DNA from: Sepiola atlantica
Lineage: Eukaryota > Mollusca > Cephalopoda > Sepiida > Sepiolidae
Assembly (NCBI GenBank): GCA_963556195.1
Contig: CAUVYP010000262.1
Span: 1,054,001 to 1,118,000 of the forward strand
Direction of reading: 5' to 3'
DNA: 64,000 nt
The notes under the pieces are model-generated. The model saw only the letters and a program-made list of their open reading frames with translations. It ran no database searches and was not told the origin of the DNA. Shown here one piece after another: positions 1 through 12,570 of the stretch (position 1 is its first letter; the number at the start of each line of letters is the position of its first letter). A program made the position numbers and the translations under genes.

Positions 1-106
1 AGTCGTGGATAGGCCTTTCTACTGAAGTACGAAGTTTCAGAATTGCAGCTCTTGTACTGCCGGAGATATGTCGATACAAACTGAATACGCAAAACATCAA
101 CAAAAT
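1..106 (+). repeat. Partial satellite monomer at left edge
   Basis: This is the right-hand part of a type A monomer, entering at AGTCGTGGATAGGCC. It has one T fewer than usual in the T-run after GGCC. It shows that the array continues to the left of the window. Confidence 0.95.
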
Positions 107-1595
107 TTAGCGCGTTTTAAAGTTGATATCGCTTTTGTTTATAACTTCCACATTTATTCGAATTGTGCAACGAAACTTTGCAGACAGTCGCGGAGACACA
201 TTTTCTACTGAAGTACCAAGTTCCAGAAGTGCAGCTGTTGTACTGCCGGAGATATGCCGATACAAACTTAATACGCAAAACATCAACACAATTTAACATG
301 TTTTAAAGTTGATATCGCTTTTGTTTATAACTTCCACATTTATTCGAATTGTGCAACGAAACTTTGCAGACCACCGCGGAGACACATTGGCTACTGAAGT
401 ACCAAGGTTCAGAAGTGTAGCCGTTGTACTGCCGGAGATATGTCGATACAAACTGAATACGCAAAACATCAACAAAATTTAGCGCGTTTTAAAGTTGATA
501 TCGCTTTTGTTTATCACTTCCACATTTATTCGAATTGTGCAACGAAACTTTGCAGACAGTCGCGGATAGACCTTTTCTACTGAAGTACCAAGTTTCAGAA
601 GTGCAGCTTTTGTACTGCCGGAGATATGTCGATACAAACTGAATACGCAAAACATCAACAAAATTTAGCGCGTTTTAAAGTTGATATCGCTTTTGTTTAT
701 AACTTCCACATTTATTCGAATTTTGCAACGAAACTTTGCAGACAGTCGCGGAAACACATTTTCTTCTGACGTACCAAGTTTCAGAACTGCAGCTCTTGTA
801 CTGCCGGAGATATGTCGATACAAACTGAATACGCAAAACATCAACAAAATTTAGCGCGTTTTAAAGTTGATATCGCTTTTGTTTATAACTTCCACATTTA
901 TTCGAATTGTGCAACGAAACTTTGCAGACAGTCGCGGAGACACTTGTTCTACTGAAGTACCAAGTTTCAGAAGTGCAGCGGTTGTACTGCCGGAGATATG
1001 TCGATACAAACTGAATACGCAAAACATCAACAAAATTTAGCGCGTTTTAAAGTTGATATCGCTTTTGTTTGTAACTTCCACATTTATTCGAATTGTGCAA
1101 CGAAACTTTGAAGACAGTCGCGGATAGGCCTTTTGCTACTGAAGTACCAAGTTTCAGAAGTGCAGCTCTTGTACTGCCGGAGATATGTCGATACAAACTG
1201 AATACGCAAAACATCAACAAAATTTAGCGCGTTTTAAAGTTGATATCGCTTTTGTTTTTAACTTCCACATTTATTCGAATTGTGCAACGAAACTTTGCAG
1301 ACAGTCGCGGATAGGCCTTTTCTACTGAAGTACCAAGTTTCAGAAGTGCAGCTCTTGTACTGCCGGAGATATGTCGATACAAACTGAATACGCAAAGCAT
1401 CAACAAAATTTAGCGCGTTCTAAAGTTAATATCGCTTTTGTTTATAACTTCCACATTTATTCGAATTGTGCAACGAAACTTTGCAGACAATCGCGGATAG
1501 GCCTTTTCTACTGAAGTAAGAAGTTTCAGAATTGCAGCTCTTGTACTGCCGGAGATATGTCGATACAAACTGAATACGCAACACATCAACAAAAT
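107..1595 (+). repeat. Left-domain HOR unit 1 (8 monomers)
   Basis: The monomer order is B, B2, A2, B3, B, A, A, A. The unit is 1489 bp, one more than 8 x 186, because of a single inserted base in the T-run near 1134. Its first four monomers match units 2, 4 and 5 (1596, 4572, 6990) in order and in private markers, including GTTCCAG in the first and the B3 signature in the fourth. Confidence 0.85.
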
Positions 1596-2153
1596 TTAGC
1601 GCGTTTTAAAGTTGATATCACTTTTGTTTATAACTTCCACATTTATTCGAATTGTGCAACGAAACTTTGCAGACAGTCGCGGAGACACATTTTCTACTGA
1701 AGTACCAAGTTCCAGAAGTGCAGCTGTTGTACTGCCGGAGATATGTCGATACAAACTTAATACGCAAAACATCAACACAATTTAACATGTTTTAAAGTTG
1801 ATATCGCTTTTGTTTATAACTTCCACATTTATTCGAATTGTGCAACGAAACTTTGCAGACCACCGCGGAGACACATTTTCTACTGAAGTAGGAAGGTTCA
1901 GAAGTGCAGCCGGTGTACTGCCGGAGATATGTCGATACAAACTGAATACGCAAAACATCAACAAAATTTAGCGCGTTTTAAAGTTGATATCGCTTTTGTT
2001 TATCACTTCCACATTTATTCGAATTGTGCAACGAATCTTTGCAGACAGTCGCGGATAGACCTTTTCTACTGAAGTACCAAGTTTCAGAAGTGCAGCTTTT
2101 GTACTTCCGGAGATATGTCGATACAAACTGAATACGCAAAACATCAACACAAT

Positions 2154-2339
2154 TTAGCGCGTTTTAAAGTTGATATCGCTTTTGTTTATAACTTCCACAT
2201 TTATTCGAATTGTGCAAGGAAACTTTGCAGACAGTCGCGGAAACACATTTTCTTCTGACGTACCAAGTTTCAGAAGTGCAGCTCTTGTACTGCCGGAGAT
2301 ATGTCGATACAAACTGAATACGCAAAACATCAACAAAAT
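2154..2339 (+). repeat. Reference type B3 monomer (GGAAACACAT, TTCTTCTGACG)
   Basis: This derivative of type B carries GGAAACACAT and TTCTTCTGACG in the variable block. It is found at 665, 2154, 5130 and 7548, always directly after an A2 monomer, and I see it nowhere to the right of 7733. It is a private marker of the leftmost higher-order family. Confidence 0.9.
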
Positions 2340-2525
2340 TTAGCGCGTTTTAAAGTTGATATCGCTTTTGTTTATAACTTCCACATTTATTCGAATTGTG
2401 CAACGAAACTTTGCAGACAGTCGCGGAGACACATTTTCTACTGAAGTACCAAGTTTCAGAAGTGCAGCTCTTGTACTGCCGGAGATATGTCGATACAAAC
2501 TGTATACGCAAAACATCAACAAAAT

Positions 2526-2711
2526 TTAGCGCGTTTTAAAGTTGATATCGCTTTTGTTTATAACTTCCACATTTATTCGAATTGTGCAACGAAACTTTGC
2601 AGACAGTCGCGGAGACACATTTTCTACTGAAGTACCAAGTTTCAGAAGTGCAGCTCTTGTACTGCCGGAGATATGTCGATACAAACTGAATACGCAAAAC
2701 ATCAACAAAAT
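2526..2711 (+). repeat. Reference type B monomer (GGAGACACAT subfamily)
   Basis: This is a clean copy of the second major subfamily. It matches type A over offsets 1-84 and from about 96 onward, but has GGAGACACAT where type A has GGATAGGCCT, so the AGGCCT hexamer is absent. The change is a cluster of linked differences within about 10 bp. A and B are therefore discrete lineages rather than scattered point variants. Both are mixed throughout the window, and their order defines the higher-order units. Confidence 0.92.
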
Positions 2712-3083
2712 TTAGCGCGTTTTAAAGTTGATATCGCTTTTGTTTATAACTTCCACATTTATTCGAATTGTGCAACGAAACTTTGCAGACAGTCGCGGAT
2801 AGGCCTTTTCTACTGAAGTCCCAAGTTTCAGAAGTGCAGCTCTTGTACTGCCGGAGATATGTCGATACAAACTGAATACGCAAAACATCAACAAAATTTA
2901 GCGCGTTCTAAAGTTGATATCGCTTTTGTTTATAACTTCCACATTTATTCGAATTGTGCAACGAAACTTTGCAGACAGTCGCGGAAAGGCCTTTTCTACT
3001 GAAGTACGAAGTTTCAGAATTGCAGCTCTAGTACTGCCGGAGATATGTCGATACAAACTGAATACGCAAAACATCAACAAAAT

Positions 3084-4571
3084 TTAGCGCGTTTTAAAGT
3101 TGATATCGCTTTTGTTTATAACTTCCACATTTATTCGAATTGTGCAACGAAACTTTGCAGACAGTCGCGGAGACACATTTTCTACTGAAGTACCAAGTTC
3201 CAGAAGTGCAGCTTTTGTACTGCCGGAGATATGTCGATACAAACTTAATACGCAAAACATCAACACAATTTAACATGTTTTAAAGTTGATATCGCTTTTG
3301 TTTATAACTTCCACATTTATTCGAATTGTGCAACGAAACTTTGCAGACCACCGCGGAGACACATTTTCTACTGAAGTACCAAGGTTCAGAAGTGCAGCCG
3401 TTGTACTGCCGGATATATGTCGATACAAACTGAATACGCAAAACATCAACAAAATTTAGCGCGTTTTAAAGTTGATATCGCTTTTGTTTATAACTTCCAC
3501 ATTTATTCGAATTGTGCAACGAAACTTTGCAGACAGTCGCGGAGACACATGTTCTACTGAAGTACTAAGTTTCAGAAGTGCAGCTCTTGTAGAGCCGGAG
3601 ATATGTCGATACAAACTGAATACGCAAAACATCAACAAAATTTAGCGCGTTTTAAAGTTGATATCGCTTTTGTTTATAACTTCCACATTTATTCGAATTG
3701 TGCAACGAAACTTTGCAGACAGTCGTGGATAGGCCTTTTCTACTGAAGTACCAAGTTTCAGAAGTGCAGCTCTTGTACTGCCGGAGATATGTCGATACAA
3801 ACTAAATACGCAAAACATCAACAAAATGGGGCGCGTTTTAAAGTTGATATCGCTTTTGTTTATAACTTCCACATTTATTCGAATTGTGCAACGAAACTTT
3901 GCAGACAGTCATGGATAGGCCTTTTCTACTGAAGTACCAAGTTTCAGAAGTGCAGCTTTTGTACTGCCGAGGATATGTGGATACAAACTGAATACGCAAA
4001 ACATCAACAAAATTTAGCGCGTTTTAAAGTTGATATCGCTTTTGTTTATAACTTCCACATTTATTCGAATTGTGCAACGAAACTTTGCAGACAGTCCCGG
4101 AGACACATTTTATACTGAAGTACCAAGTTTCAGAAGTGCAGCTCTTGTACTGCCGGAGATATGTCGATACAAACTGAATACGCAAAACCTCAACAAAATT
4201 TAGCGCGTTTTTAAGTTGATATCGCTTTTGTTTATAACTTCCACATTTATTTGAATTGTGCAACGAAACTTTGCAGACAGTCGCGGATAGGCCTTTTCTA
4301 GTGAAGTACTAAGTTTCAGAAGTGCAGCTCTTGTACTGCCGGAGATATGTCGATACAAACTGAATACGCAAAACATCAACAAAATTTAGCGCGTTCTAAA
4401 GTTGATATCGCTTTTGTTTATAACTTCCACATTTATTCGAATTGTGCAACGAAACTTTGCAGACAGTCGCGGATAGGCCTTTTCTACTGAAGTACGAAGT
4501 TTCAGAATTGCAGCTTTTGTACTGCCGGAGATATGTCGATACAAACTGAATACGCAAAACATCAACAAAAT
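3084..4571 (+). repeat. Left-domain HOR unit 3 (8 monomers, rearranged)
   Basis: It is 1488 bp and opens with the same B, B2 pair, but A2 and B3 are missing. Positions 3-7 instead resemble monomers found in units 4 and 5: a copy followed by AATGGGGCG at the junction, one with CCGAGGATATGTGG, one with ACATTTTATACTG and one with TTCTAGTGAAG. It therefore samples different monomers from the same longer ancestral unit rather than being a simple copy of unit 2. Confidence 0.83.
3270..3455 (+). repeat. Reference type B2 monomer (CCACCGCGGAGACAC)
   Basis: This derivative of type B reads GACCACCGCGGAGACAC where typical B reads GACAGTCGCGGAGACAC. It also often has CAAGG in place of CAAGT and GCAGCCGTTG in place of GCAGCTCTTG. 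It recurs as the second monomer of each unit at 293, 1782, 3270, 4758 and 7176, and at 14804, 15920, 18149, 20008, 23729, 48824, 50870, 53102, 55334 and 58310. It is a useful anchor for aligning higher-order units. Confidence 0.9.
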
Positions 4572-6989
4572 TTAGCGCGTTTTAAAGTTGATATCGCTTT
4601 TGTTTATAACTTCCACATTTATTCGAATTGTGCAACGAAACTTTGCAGACAGTCGCGGAGACACATTTTCTACTGAAGTACCAAGTTCCAGAAGTGCAGC
4701 TGTTGTACTGCCGGAGATATGTCGATACAAACTGAATACGCAAAACATCAACACAATTTAACATGTTTTAAAGTTGATATCGCTTTTGTTTATAACTTCC
4801 ACATTTATTCGAATTGTGCAACGAAACTTTGCAGACCACCGCGTAGACACATTTTCTACTGAAGTACCAAGGTTCAGAAGTGCAGCCGTTGTACTGCCGG
4901 AGATATGTCGATACAAACTGAATACGCAAAACATCAACAAAATTTAGCGCGTTTTAAAGTTGATATCGCTTTTGTTTATCACTTCCACATTTATTCGAAT
5001 TGTGCAACGAAACTTTGCAGACAGTCGCGGATAGACCTTTTCTACTGAAGTACGAAGTTTCAGAAGTGCAGCTTTTGTACTGCCGGAGATCTGTCGATAC
5101 AAACTGAATACGCAAAACATCAACAAAATTTAGCGCGTTTTAAAGTTGATATCGCTTTTGTTTATAACTTCCACATTTATTCGAATTTTGCAAGGAAACT
5201 TTGCAGACAGTCGCGGAAACACATGTTCTTCTGACGTACCAAGTTTCAGAAGTGCAGCTCTTGTACTGCCGGAGATATGTCGATACAAACTGAATACGCA
5301 AAACATCAACAAAATTTAGCGCGTTTTAAAGTTGATATCGCTTTTGTTTATAACTTCCACATTTATTCGAATTGTGCAACGAAACTTTGAAGACAGTCGC
5401 GGAGACACATTTTCTACTGAAGTACCAAGTTTCAGAAGTGCAGCTCTTGTACTGCCGGAGATATGTCGATACAAACTAAATACCCAAAACATCAACAAAA
5501 TGGGGCGCGTTTTAAAGTTGATATCGCTTTTGTTTATAACTTCCACATTTATTCGAATTGTGAAACGAAACTTTGCAGACAGTCGCGGATAGGCCTTTTC
5601 TACTGAAGTACCAAGTTTCAGAAGTGCAGCTTTTGTACTGCCGAGGATATGTGGATACAAACTGAATACGCAAAACATCAACAAAATGTAGCGGGTTTTA
5701 AAGTTGATATCGCTTTTGTTTATAACTTCCACATTTATTCGAATTGTGCAACGAAACTTTGCAGACAGTCGCGGAGACACATTTTATACTGAAGTACCAA
5801 GTTTCAGAAGTGCAGCTCTTGTACTGCCGGAGATATGTCGATACAAACTGTATACGCAAAACATCAACAAAATTTAGCGCGTTTTAAAGTGGATATCGCT
5901 TTTATTTATAACTTCCACATTTATTTGAATTGTGCAACGAAACTTTGCAGACAGTCGCGGATAGGCCTTTTCTAGTGAAGTACACAGTTTCAGAAGTGCA
6001 GCTCTTGTACTGCCGGAGATATGTCGATACAAACTGAATACGCAAAACATCAACAAAATTTAGCGCGTTTTAAAGTTGATATCGGTTTTATTTGTAACTT
6101 TCACATTTAATCGAATTGTGCAACGAAACTTTGCAGACAGTCGGGGATAGACCTTTTCTACTGAAGTACACAGTTTCAGAAGTGCAGCTCTTGTACTGCC
6201 GGAGATATGTCGATACCAACTGAATACGCAAAACATCAACAAAAGTTTGCGCGTTTTAAAGTTGATATCGCTTTTGTTTATAACTTCCACATTTATTCGA
6301 ATTGTGCAACGAAACTTTGCAGACAGTCGCGGAGACACATTTTCTACTGAAGTACCAAGTTTAAGAAGTGCAGCTCTTGTACTGCCGGAGATATGTCGAT
6401 ACAAACTGAATACGCAAAACATCAACAAAATTTAGCGCGTTTTAAAGTTGATATCGCTTTTGTTTATAACTTCCACATTTATTCGAATTGTGCAACGAAA
6501 CTTTGCAGACAGTCGCGGATAGGCCTTTTCTACTGAAGTACCAAGTTTCAGAAGTGCAGCTTTTTTACTGCCGGAGATATGTCGATACAAACTGAATACG
6601 CAAAACATCAACAAAATTTAGCGCGTTTTAAAGTTGATATCGCTTTTGTTTATAACTTCCACATTTATTTGAATTGTGCAACGAAACTTTGCAGACAGTC
6701 GCGGATAGGCCTTTTCTAGTGAAGTACTTAGTTTCAGAAGTGCAGCTCTTGTACTGCCGGAGATATGTCGATACAAACTGAATACGCAAAACATCAACAA
6801 AATTTAGCGCGTTCTAAAGTTGATATCGCTTTTGTTTATAACTTCCACATTTATTCGAATTGTGCAACGAAACTTTGCAGACAGTCGCGGATAGGCCTTT
6901 TCTACTGAAGTACGAAGTTTCAGAAGTGCAGCTCTTGTACTGCCGGAGATATGTCGATACAAACTGAATACGCAAAACATCAACAACAT
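4572..6989 (+). repeat. Left-domain HOR unit 4 (13 monomers)
   Basis: It is 2418 bp, exactly 13 x 186. It begins B, B2, A2, B3 like units 1 and 2, then continues with the AATGGGGCG, CCGAGGATATGTGG, TTTTATACTG and TTCTAGTGAAG monomers seen in unit 3. It also includes a distinctive pair at 6060-6431 (TTATTTGTAACTTTCAC). It looks like a nearly complete version of the longer unit from which the 8-mers lost monomers, or onto which extra ones were added. Confidence 0.84.
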
Positions 6990-9593
6990 TTAGCGCGTTT
7001 TAAAGTTGATATCGCTTTTGTTTATAACTTCCACATTTATTCGAATTGTGCAACGAAACTTTGCAGACAGTCGCGGAGACACATTTTCTACTGAAGAACC
7101 AAGTTCCAGAAGTGCAGCTGTTGTACTGCCGGAGATATGTCGATACAAACTTAATACGCAAAACATCAACACAATTTAACATGTTTTAAAGTTGATATCG
7201 CTTTTGTTTATAACTTCCACATTTATTCGAATTGTGCAACGAAACTTTGCAGACCACCGCGGAGACACATTTTCTACTGAAGTACGAAGGTTCAGAAGTG
7301 CAGCCGTTGTACTGCCGGAGATATGTCGATACAAACTGAATACGCAAAACATCAACAAAATTTAGCGCGTTTTAAAGTTGATATCGCTTTTGTTTATCAC
7401 TTCCACATTTATTCGAATTGTGCAACGAAACTTTGCTAACAGTCGCGGATAGACCTTTTCTACTGCAGTACCAAGTTTCAGAAGTGCAGCTTTTGTACTG
7501 CCGGAGATATGTCGATACAAACTGAATACGCAAAACATCAACAAAATTTAGCGCGTTTTAAAGTTGATATCGCTTTTGTTTATAACTTCCACATTTAGTC
7601 GAATTTTGCAAGGAAACTTTGCAGACAGTCGCGGAAACACATGTTCTTCTGACGTAGCAAGTTTCAGAAGTGCAGCTCTTGTACTGCCGGAGATATGTCG
7701 ATACAAACTGAATACGCAAAACATCAACAAAATTTAGCGCGTTTTAAAGTTGATATCGCTTTTGTTTATAACTTCCACATTTATTCGAATTGTGCAACGA
7801 AACTTTGCAGACAGTCGCGGAGACACATTTTCTACTGAAGTACTAAGTTTCAGAAGTGCAGCTCTTGTACTGCCGGAGATATGTCGATACAAACTGAATA
7901 CGCAAAACATCAACAAAATTTAGCGCGTTTTAAAGTTGATATCGCTTTTGTTTATAACTTCCACATTTATTCGAATTGTGCAACGAAACTTTGCAGACAG
8001 TCGCGGAGACACATTTTCTACTGAAGTACCAAGTTTCAGAAGTGCAGCTCTTGTACTGCCGGAGATATGTCGATACAAACTGTATACGCAAAACATCAAA
8101 AAAATTTAGCGCGTTTTAAAGTTGATATCGCTTTTGTTTATAACTTCCACATTTATTCGAATTGTGCAACGAAACTTTGCAGACAGTCGTGGATAAGCCT
8201 TTTCTACTGAAGTACCAAGTTTCAGAAGTGCAGCTCTTGTACTGCCGGAGATATGTCGATAAAAACTAAATACCCAAAACATCAACAAAATGGGGCGCGT
8301 TTTAAAGTTGATATCGCTTTTGTTTATAACTTCCACATTTATTCGAATTGTGAAACGAAACTTTGCAGACAGTCGCGGATAGGCCTTTTCTACTGAAGTA
8401 CCAAGTTTCAGAAGTGCAGCTTTTGTACTGCCGAGGATATGTGGATACAAACTGAATACGCAAAACATCAACAAAATGTAGCGCGTTTTAAAGTTGATAT
8501 CGCTTTTGTTTATAACTTCCACATTTATTCGAATTGTGCACCGAAACTTTGCAGACAGTCGCGGAGACACATTTTATACTGAAGTACCAAGTTTCAGAAG
8601 TGCAGCTCTTGTACTGCCTGAGATATGTCGATACAAACTGAATACGCAAAACATCAACAAAATTTAGCGCGTTTTAAAGTGGATATCGCTTTTGTTTATA
8701 ACTTCCACATTCATTTGAATTGTGCAACGAAACTTTGCAGACAGTCGCGGATAGGCCTTTTCAAGTGAAGTACTAAGTTTCAGAAGTGCAGCTCTTGTAC
8801 TGCCGGAGATATGTCGATACAAACTGAATACGCAAAACATCAACAAAATTTAGCGCGTTTTAAAGTTGATATCGGTTTTATTTGTAACTTTCACATTTAA
8901 TCGAATTGTGCAACGAAACTTTGCAGACAGTCGGGGATAGACCTTTTCTACTGAAGTACACAGTTTCAGAAGTGCAGCTCTTGTACTGCCGGAGATATGT
9001 CGATACCAACTGAATACGCAAAACATCAACAAAAGTTTGCGCGTTTTAAAGTTGATATCGCTTTTGTTTATAACTTCCACATTTATTCGAATTGTGCAAC
9101 GAAACTTTGCAGACAGTCGCGGATAGGCTTTTTCCACTGAAGTACCAAGTTTCAGAAGTGCAGCTTTTTTACTGCCGGAGATATGTCGATACAAACTGAA
9201 TACGCAAAACATCAACAAAATTTAGCGCGTTTTAAAGTTGATATCGCTTTTGTTTATAACTTCCACATTTATTCGAATTGTGCAACGAAACTTTGCAGAC
9301 TGTCGCGGATAGGCCTCTTCTACTGAGGTACGAAGTTTCAGAAGTGCAGCTTTTGTACTGCCGGAGATATGTCGATACAAACTGAATACGCAAAACATCA
9401 ACAAAATTTAGCGCGCTTTAAAGTTGATATCGCTTTTGTTTATAACTTCCACATTTATTCGAATTGTGCAACGAAACTTTGCAGACAGTCGGGGATAGGC
9501 CTTTTCTACTGCAGTACCAAGTTTCAGAAGTGCAGCTCTTGTACTGCCGGAGATATGTCGATACAAACTGAATAAGCAAAACATCAACAAAAT
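6990..9593 (+). repeat. Left-domain HOR unit 5 (14 monomers)
   Basis: It is 2604 bp, exactly 14 x 186. It is collinear with unit 4: 4944 matches 7362 at an offset of 13 monomers, then 5874 and 6060 match 8664 and 8850 at 15 monomers. Two B monomers (7734, 7920) are therefore present here and absent from unit 4. It ends in A monomers where unit 4 has the TTCTAGTGAAG and GTTCTAAAG types. Confidence 0.83.
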
Positions 9594-10151
9594 TTAGCGC
9601 GTTCTAAAGTTGATATCGCTTTTGTTTATAACTTCCACATTTATTCGAATTGTGCAACGAAACTTTGCAGACAGTCGCGGAGACACATTTTCTACTGAAG
9701 TACCAAGTTTCAGAAGTGCAGCTGTTGTACTGCCGGAGATATGTCGATACAAACTTAATACGCAAAACATCAACACAATTTAACGCGTTTTAAAGTTGAT
9801 ATCGCTTTTGTTTATAACTTCCACATTTATTCGAATTGTGCAAAGAAACTTTGCAGACAGTCGCGGATAGGCCTTTTCTAATGAAGTACCAAGTTTCAGA
9901 AGTGCAGCTCTTGTACTGCCGGAGATATGTCGATACAAACTGAATACGCAAAACATCAACAAAATTTAGCGCGTTTTAAAGTTGATATCGCTTTTGTTTA
10001 TAACTTCCACATTTATTCGAATTGTGCAACGAAACTTTGCAGACAGTCGCGGATAGACCTTGTCTACTGAAGTACCAAGTTTCAGAAGTGCCGCTTTATT
10101 ACTGTTGGAGATATGTCGATACAAACTGAATACGCAAAACATCAACAAAAT
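9594..10151 (+). repeat. Tandem 3-mer, copy 1 (B, A, A2)
   Basis: Three monomers, 558 bp. The first starts GTTCTAAAG and is type B with GCAGCTGTTG and AAACTTAATACG. The second is type A with GCAAAGAAAC and TTCTAATG. The third is A2 with the unusual TACTGTTGGAG. The next 558 bp repeat all of these. Confidence 0.93.
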
Positions 10152-10709
10152 TTAGCGCGTTCTAAAGTTGATATCGCTTTTGTTTATAACTTCCACATTT
10201 ATTCGAATTGTGCAACGAAACTTTGCAGACAGTCGCGGAGACACATTTTCTACTGAAGTACCAAGTTTCAGAAGTGCAACTGTTGTACTGCCGGAGATAT
10301 GTCGATACAAACTTAATACGCAAAACATCAACACAATTTAACGCGTTTTAAAGTTGATATCGCTTTTGTTTATAACTTCCACATTTATTCGAATTGTGCA
10401 AAGAAACTTTGCAGACAGTCGCGGATAGGCCTTTTCTAATGAAGTACCAAGTTTCAGAAGTGCAGCTCTTGTACTGCCGGAGATATGTCGATACAAACTG
10501 AATACGCAAAACATCAACAAAATTTAGCGCGTTTTAAAGTTGATATCGCTTTTGTTTATAACTTCCACATTTATTCGAATTGTGCAACGAAACTTTGCAG
10601 ACAGTCGCGGATAGACCTTGTCTACTGAAGTACCAAGTTTCAGTAGTGCCGCTTTATTACTGTTGGAGATATGTCGATACAAACTGAATACGCAAAACAT
10701 CAACAAAAT
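10152..10709 (+). repeat. Tandem 3-mer, copy 2 (near-identical)
   Basis: This repeats 9594-10151 monomer for monomer. By eye I find only two substitutions: GCAACTG for GCAGCTG in the first monomer, and CAGTAGTG for CAGAAGTG in the third. All rare markers are shared, including GCAAAGAAAC, TTCTAATG and TACTGTTGGAG. It is the cleanest recent duplication in the left third. Confidence 0.93.
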
Positions 10710-11639
10710 TTAGCGCGTTTTAAAGTTGATATCGCTTTTGTTTATAACTTCCACATTTATTCGAATTGTGCAACGAAACTTTGCAGACAGTCGCGGAGAC
10801 ACATTTTCTACTGAAGTACCAAGTTTCAGAAGTGCAGCTCTTGTACTGCCGGAGATATGTCGATACAAACTGTATACGCAAAACATCAACAAAATTTAGC
10901 GCGTTTTAAAGTTGATATCGCTTTTGTTTATAACTTCCACATTTATTCGAATTGTGCAACGAAACATTGCAGACAGTCGCGGATAGGCCTTTTCTACTGA
11001 AGTACCAAGTTTCAGAAGTGCAGCTCTTGTACTGCCGGAGATATGTCGATACAAACTGAATACGCAAAACATCAACAAAATTTAGCGCGTTTTAAAGTTG
11101 ATATCGCTTTTGTTTATAACTTCCACATTTATTCGAATTGTGCAACGAAACTTTGCAGACAGTCGCGGATAGGCCTTTTCTACTGAAGTACAAAGTTTCA
11201 GAAGTGCAGCTTTTGTACTGCCGGAGATATCTCGATACAAACTGAATACGCAAAACATCAACAAAATTAAGCGCGTTTTAAAGTTGATATCGCTTTTGTA
11301 TATAACTTCCACATTTATTCGAATTGTGCAACGAAACTTTGCAGACAGTCGCGGAGACACATTTTCTACTGAAGTACCAAGTTTCAGAAGTGCAGCTCTT
11401 GTACTGCCGGAGATATGTCGATACAAACTGAATACGCAAAACATCAACAAAATTTAGCGCGTTTTAAAGTTGATATCGCTTTTGTTTATAACTTCCACAT
11501 TTATTCGAATTGTGCAACGAAACTTTGCAGACAGTCGCGGATAGGCCTTTTCTACTGAAGTACCAAGTTACAGAAGTGCAGCTCTTGTTCTGCCGGAGAT
11601 ATGTCGATACAAACTGAATACGCAAAACATCAACAAAAT
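10710..11639 (+). repeat. Irregular monomers between HOR blocks
   Basis: Five monomers in the order B, A, A, B, A with no close tandem partner. The monomer at 11082 carries GTACAAAG and GATATCTCG; that right half reappears in the hybrid monomer at 13873. Nothing other than satellite sequence is present. Confidence 0.8.
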
Positions 11640-12384
11640 TTGTCGCGTTTTAAAGTTGATATCGCTTTTGTTATAACTTCCACATTTATTCGAATTGTGC
11701 AACGAAACTTTGCAGACAGTCGCGGAGACACATTTTCTACTGAAGTACCAAGTTTCAGCAGTGCAGCTCTTGTACTGCCGGAGATATGTCGATACAAACT
11801 GCATACGCAAAACATCAACAAAATTTAGCGCGTTTCAAAGTTGATATCGCTTTTATTTATAACTTCCACATTTATTCGAATTGTGCAACGAAACTTTGCA
11901 GACAGTCGCAGATAGGCCTTTTCTACTGAAGTACCAAGTTTCAGAAGTGCAGCTCTTGTACTGCCGGAGATATGTCGATACAAACTGAATACGCAAAACA
12001 TCAACAAAAAATTGAGCGCGTTCTAAAGTCAATATCGCTTTTGTTTATAACTTCCACATTTATTCGAATTGTGCAACGAAACTTTGCAGACAGTCGCGGA
12101 GACACATTTTCTACTGAAGTACCAAGTTTCAGAAGTGCAGCTGTTGTACTGCCGAAGATATGTCGATACAAACTTAATACGCAGAACATCAACACAATTT
12201 AACGCGTTTTAAAGTTGATATCGCTTTTGTTTATAACTTCCACATTTATTCGAATTGTGCAACGAAACTTTGCAGACAGTCGCGGATAGGCCTTTTCTAC
12301 TGAAGTACCAAGTTTCAGAAGTGCAGCTCCTGTACTGCCGGAGATATGTCGATACAAACTGAATACGCAAAACATCAACAAAAT
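11640..12384 (+). repeat. Duplicated 4-monomer block, copy 1
   Basis: Four monomers (745 bp) carrying linked indels: TTTGTCGCG at the start with one T deleted in TTTTGTTATAAC (185 bp), a type A monomer with CGCAGATAGG, then a 188-bp B monomer opening with a 2-base A insertion and GTCAATATCG. The same indels and order recur at 14059-14803, so the blocks share descent. Confidence 0.87.
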
Positions 12385-12570
12385 TTAGCGCGTTTTAAAG
12401 TTGATATCGCTTTTGTTTATAACTTCCACATTTATTCGAATTGTGCAACGAAACTTTGCAGACAGTCGCGGATAGACCTTTTCTACTGAAGTACCAAGTT
12501 TCAGAAGTGCAGCTTTTGTACTGCCGGAGATATGTCGATACAAACTGAATACGCAAAACATCAACAAAAT
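12385..12570 (+). repeat. Reference type A2 monomer (GGATAGACC)
   Basis: Type A2 differs from A by A for G in GGATAGACC, which removes the AGGCCT hexamer, and usually carries GCAGCTTTTG or GCAGCTTTGG. It recurs at 479, 1968, 4944, 7362, 9966, 10524, 12385, 37667, 40270, 44360, 46220, 47522, 54032 and 57938. It usually follows a type A monomer and precedes a type B one, which marks an old module that has kept its order. Confidence 0.88.

Larger units (their letters stand above)
1596..3083 (+). repeat. Left-domain HOR unit 2 (8 monomers)
   Basis: The monomer order is B, B2, A2, B3, B, B, A, A over exactly 8 x 186 = 1488 bp. It is collinear with unit 1 except that the sixth monomer is B rather than A. 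The last monomer shares the GTTCTAAAG start and GAATTGCAG variant with the last monomers of units 1 and 3. Unit 2 is the most canonical copy of the 8-mer. Confidence 0.86.

Noticed and set aside
107..289. Family of hundreds of ~60-residue proteins, one per monomer
   Set aside because: Conservation is at the DNA level and equal in all frames. Many monomers lack the frame because of indels or stops, and most of these frames open at TTG rather than ATG. This is a product of tandem repetition, not a gene family.
5316..5780. Minus-strand open frame of 154 codons, and a 171-codon plus-strand frame at 21272-21787
   Set aside because: Each is a read-through of two or three satellite monomers where the regular stop is mutated. 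They have no independent start context or codon bias, the sequence is identical to non-coding copies, and one-base indels disrupt the frame in neighbouring monomers. The 3 x 62 bp period explains them.
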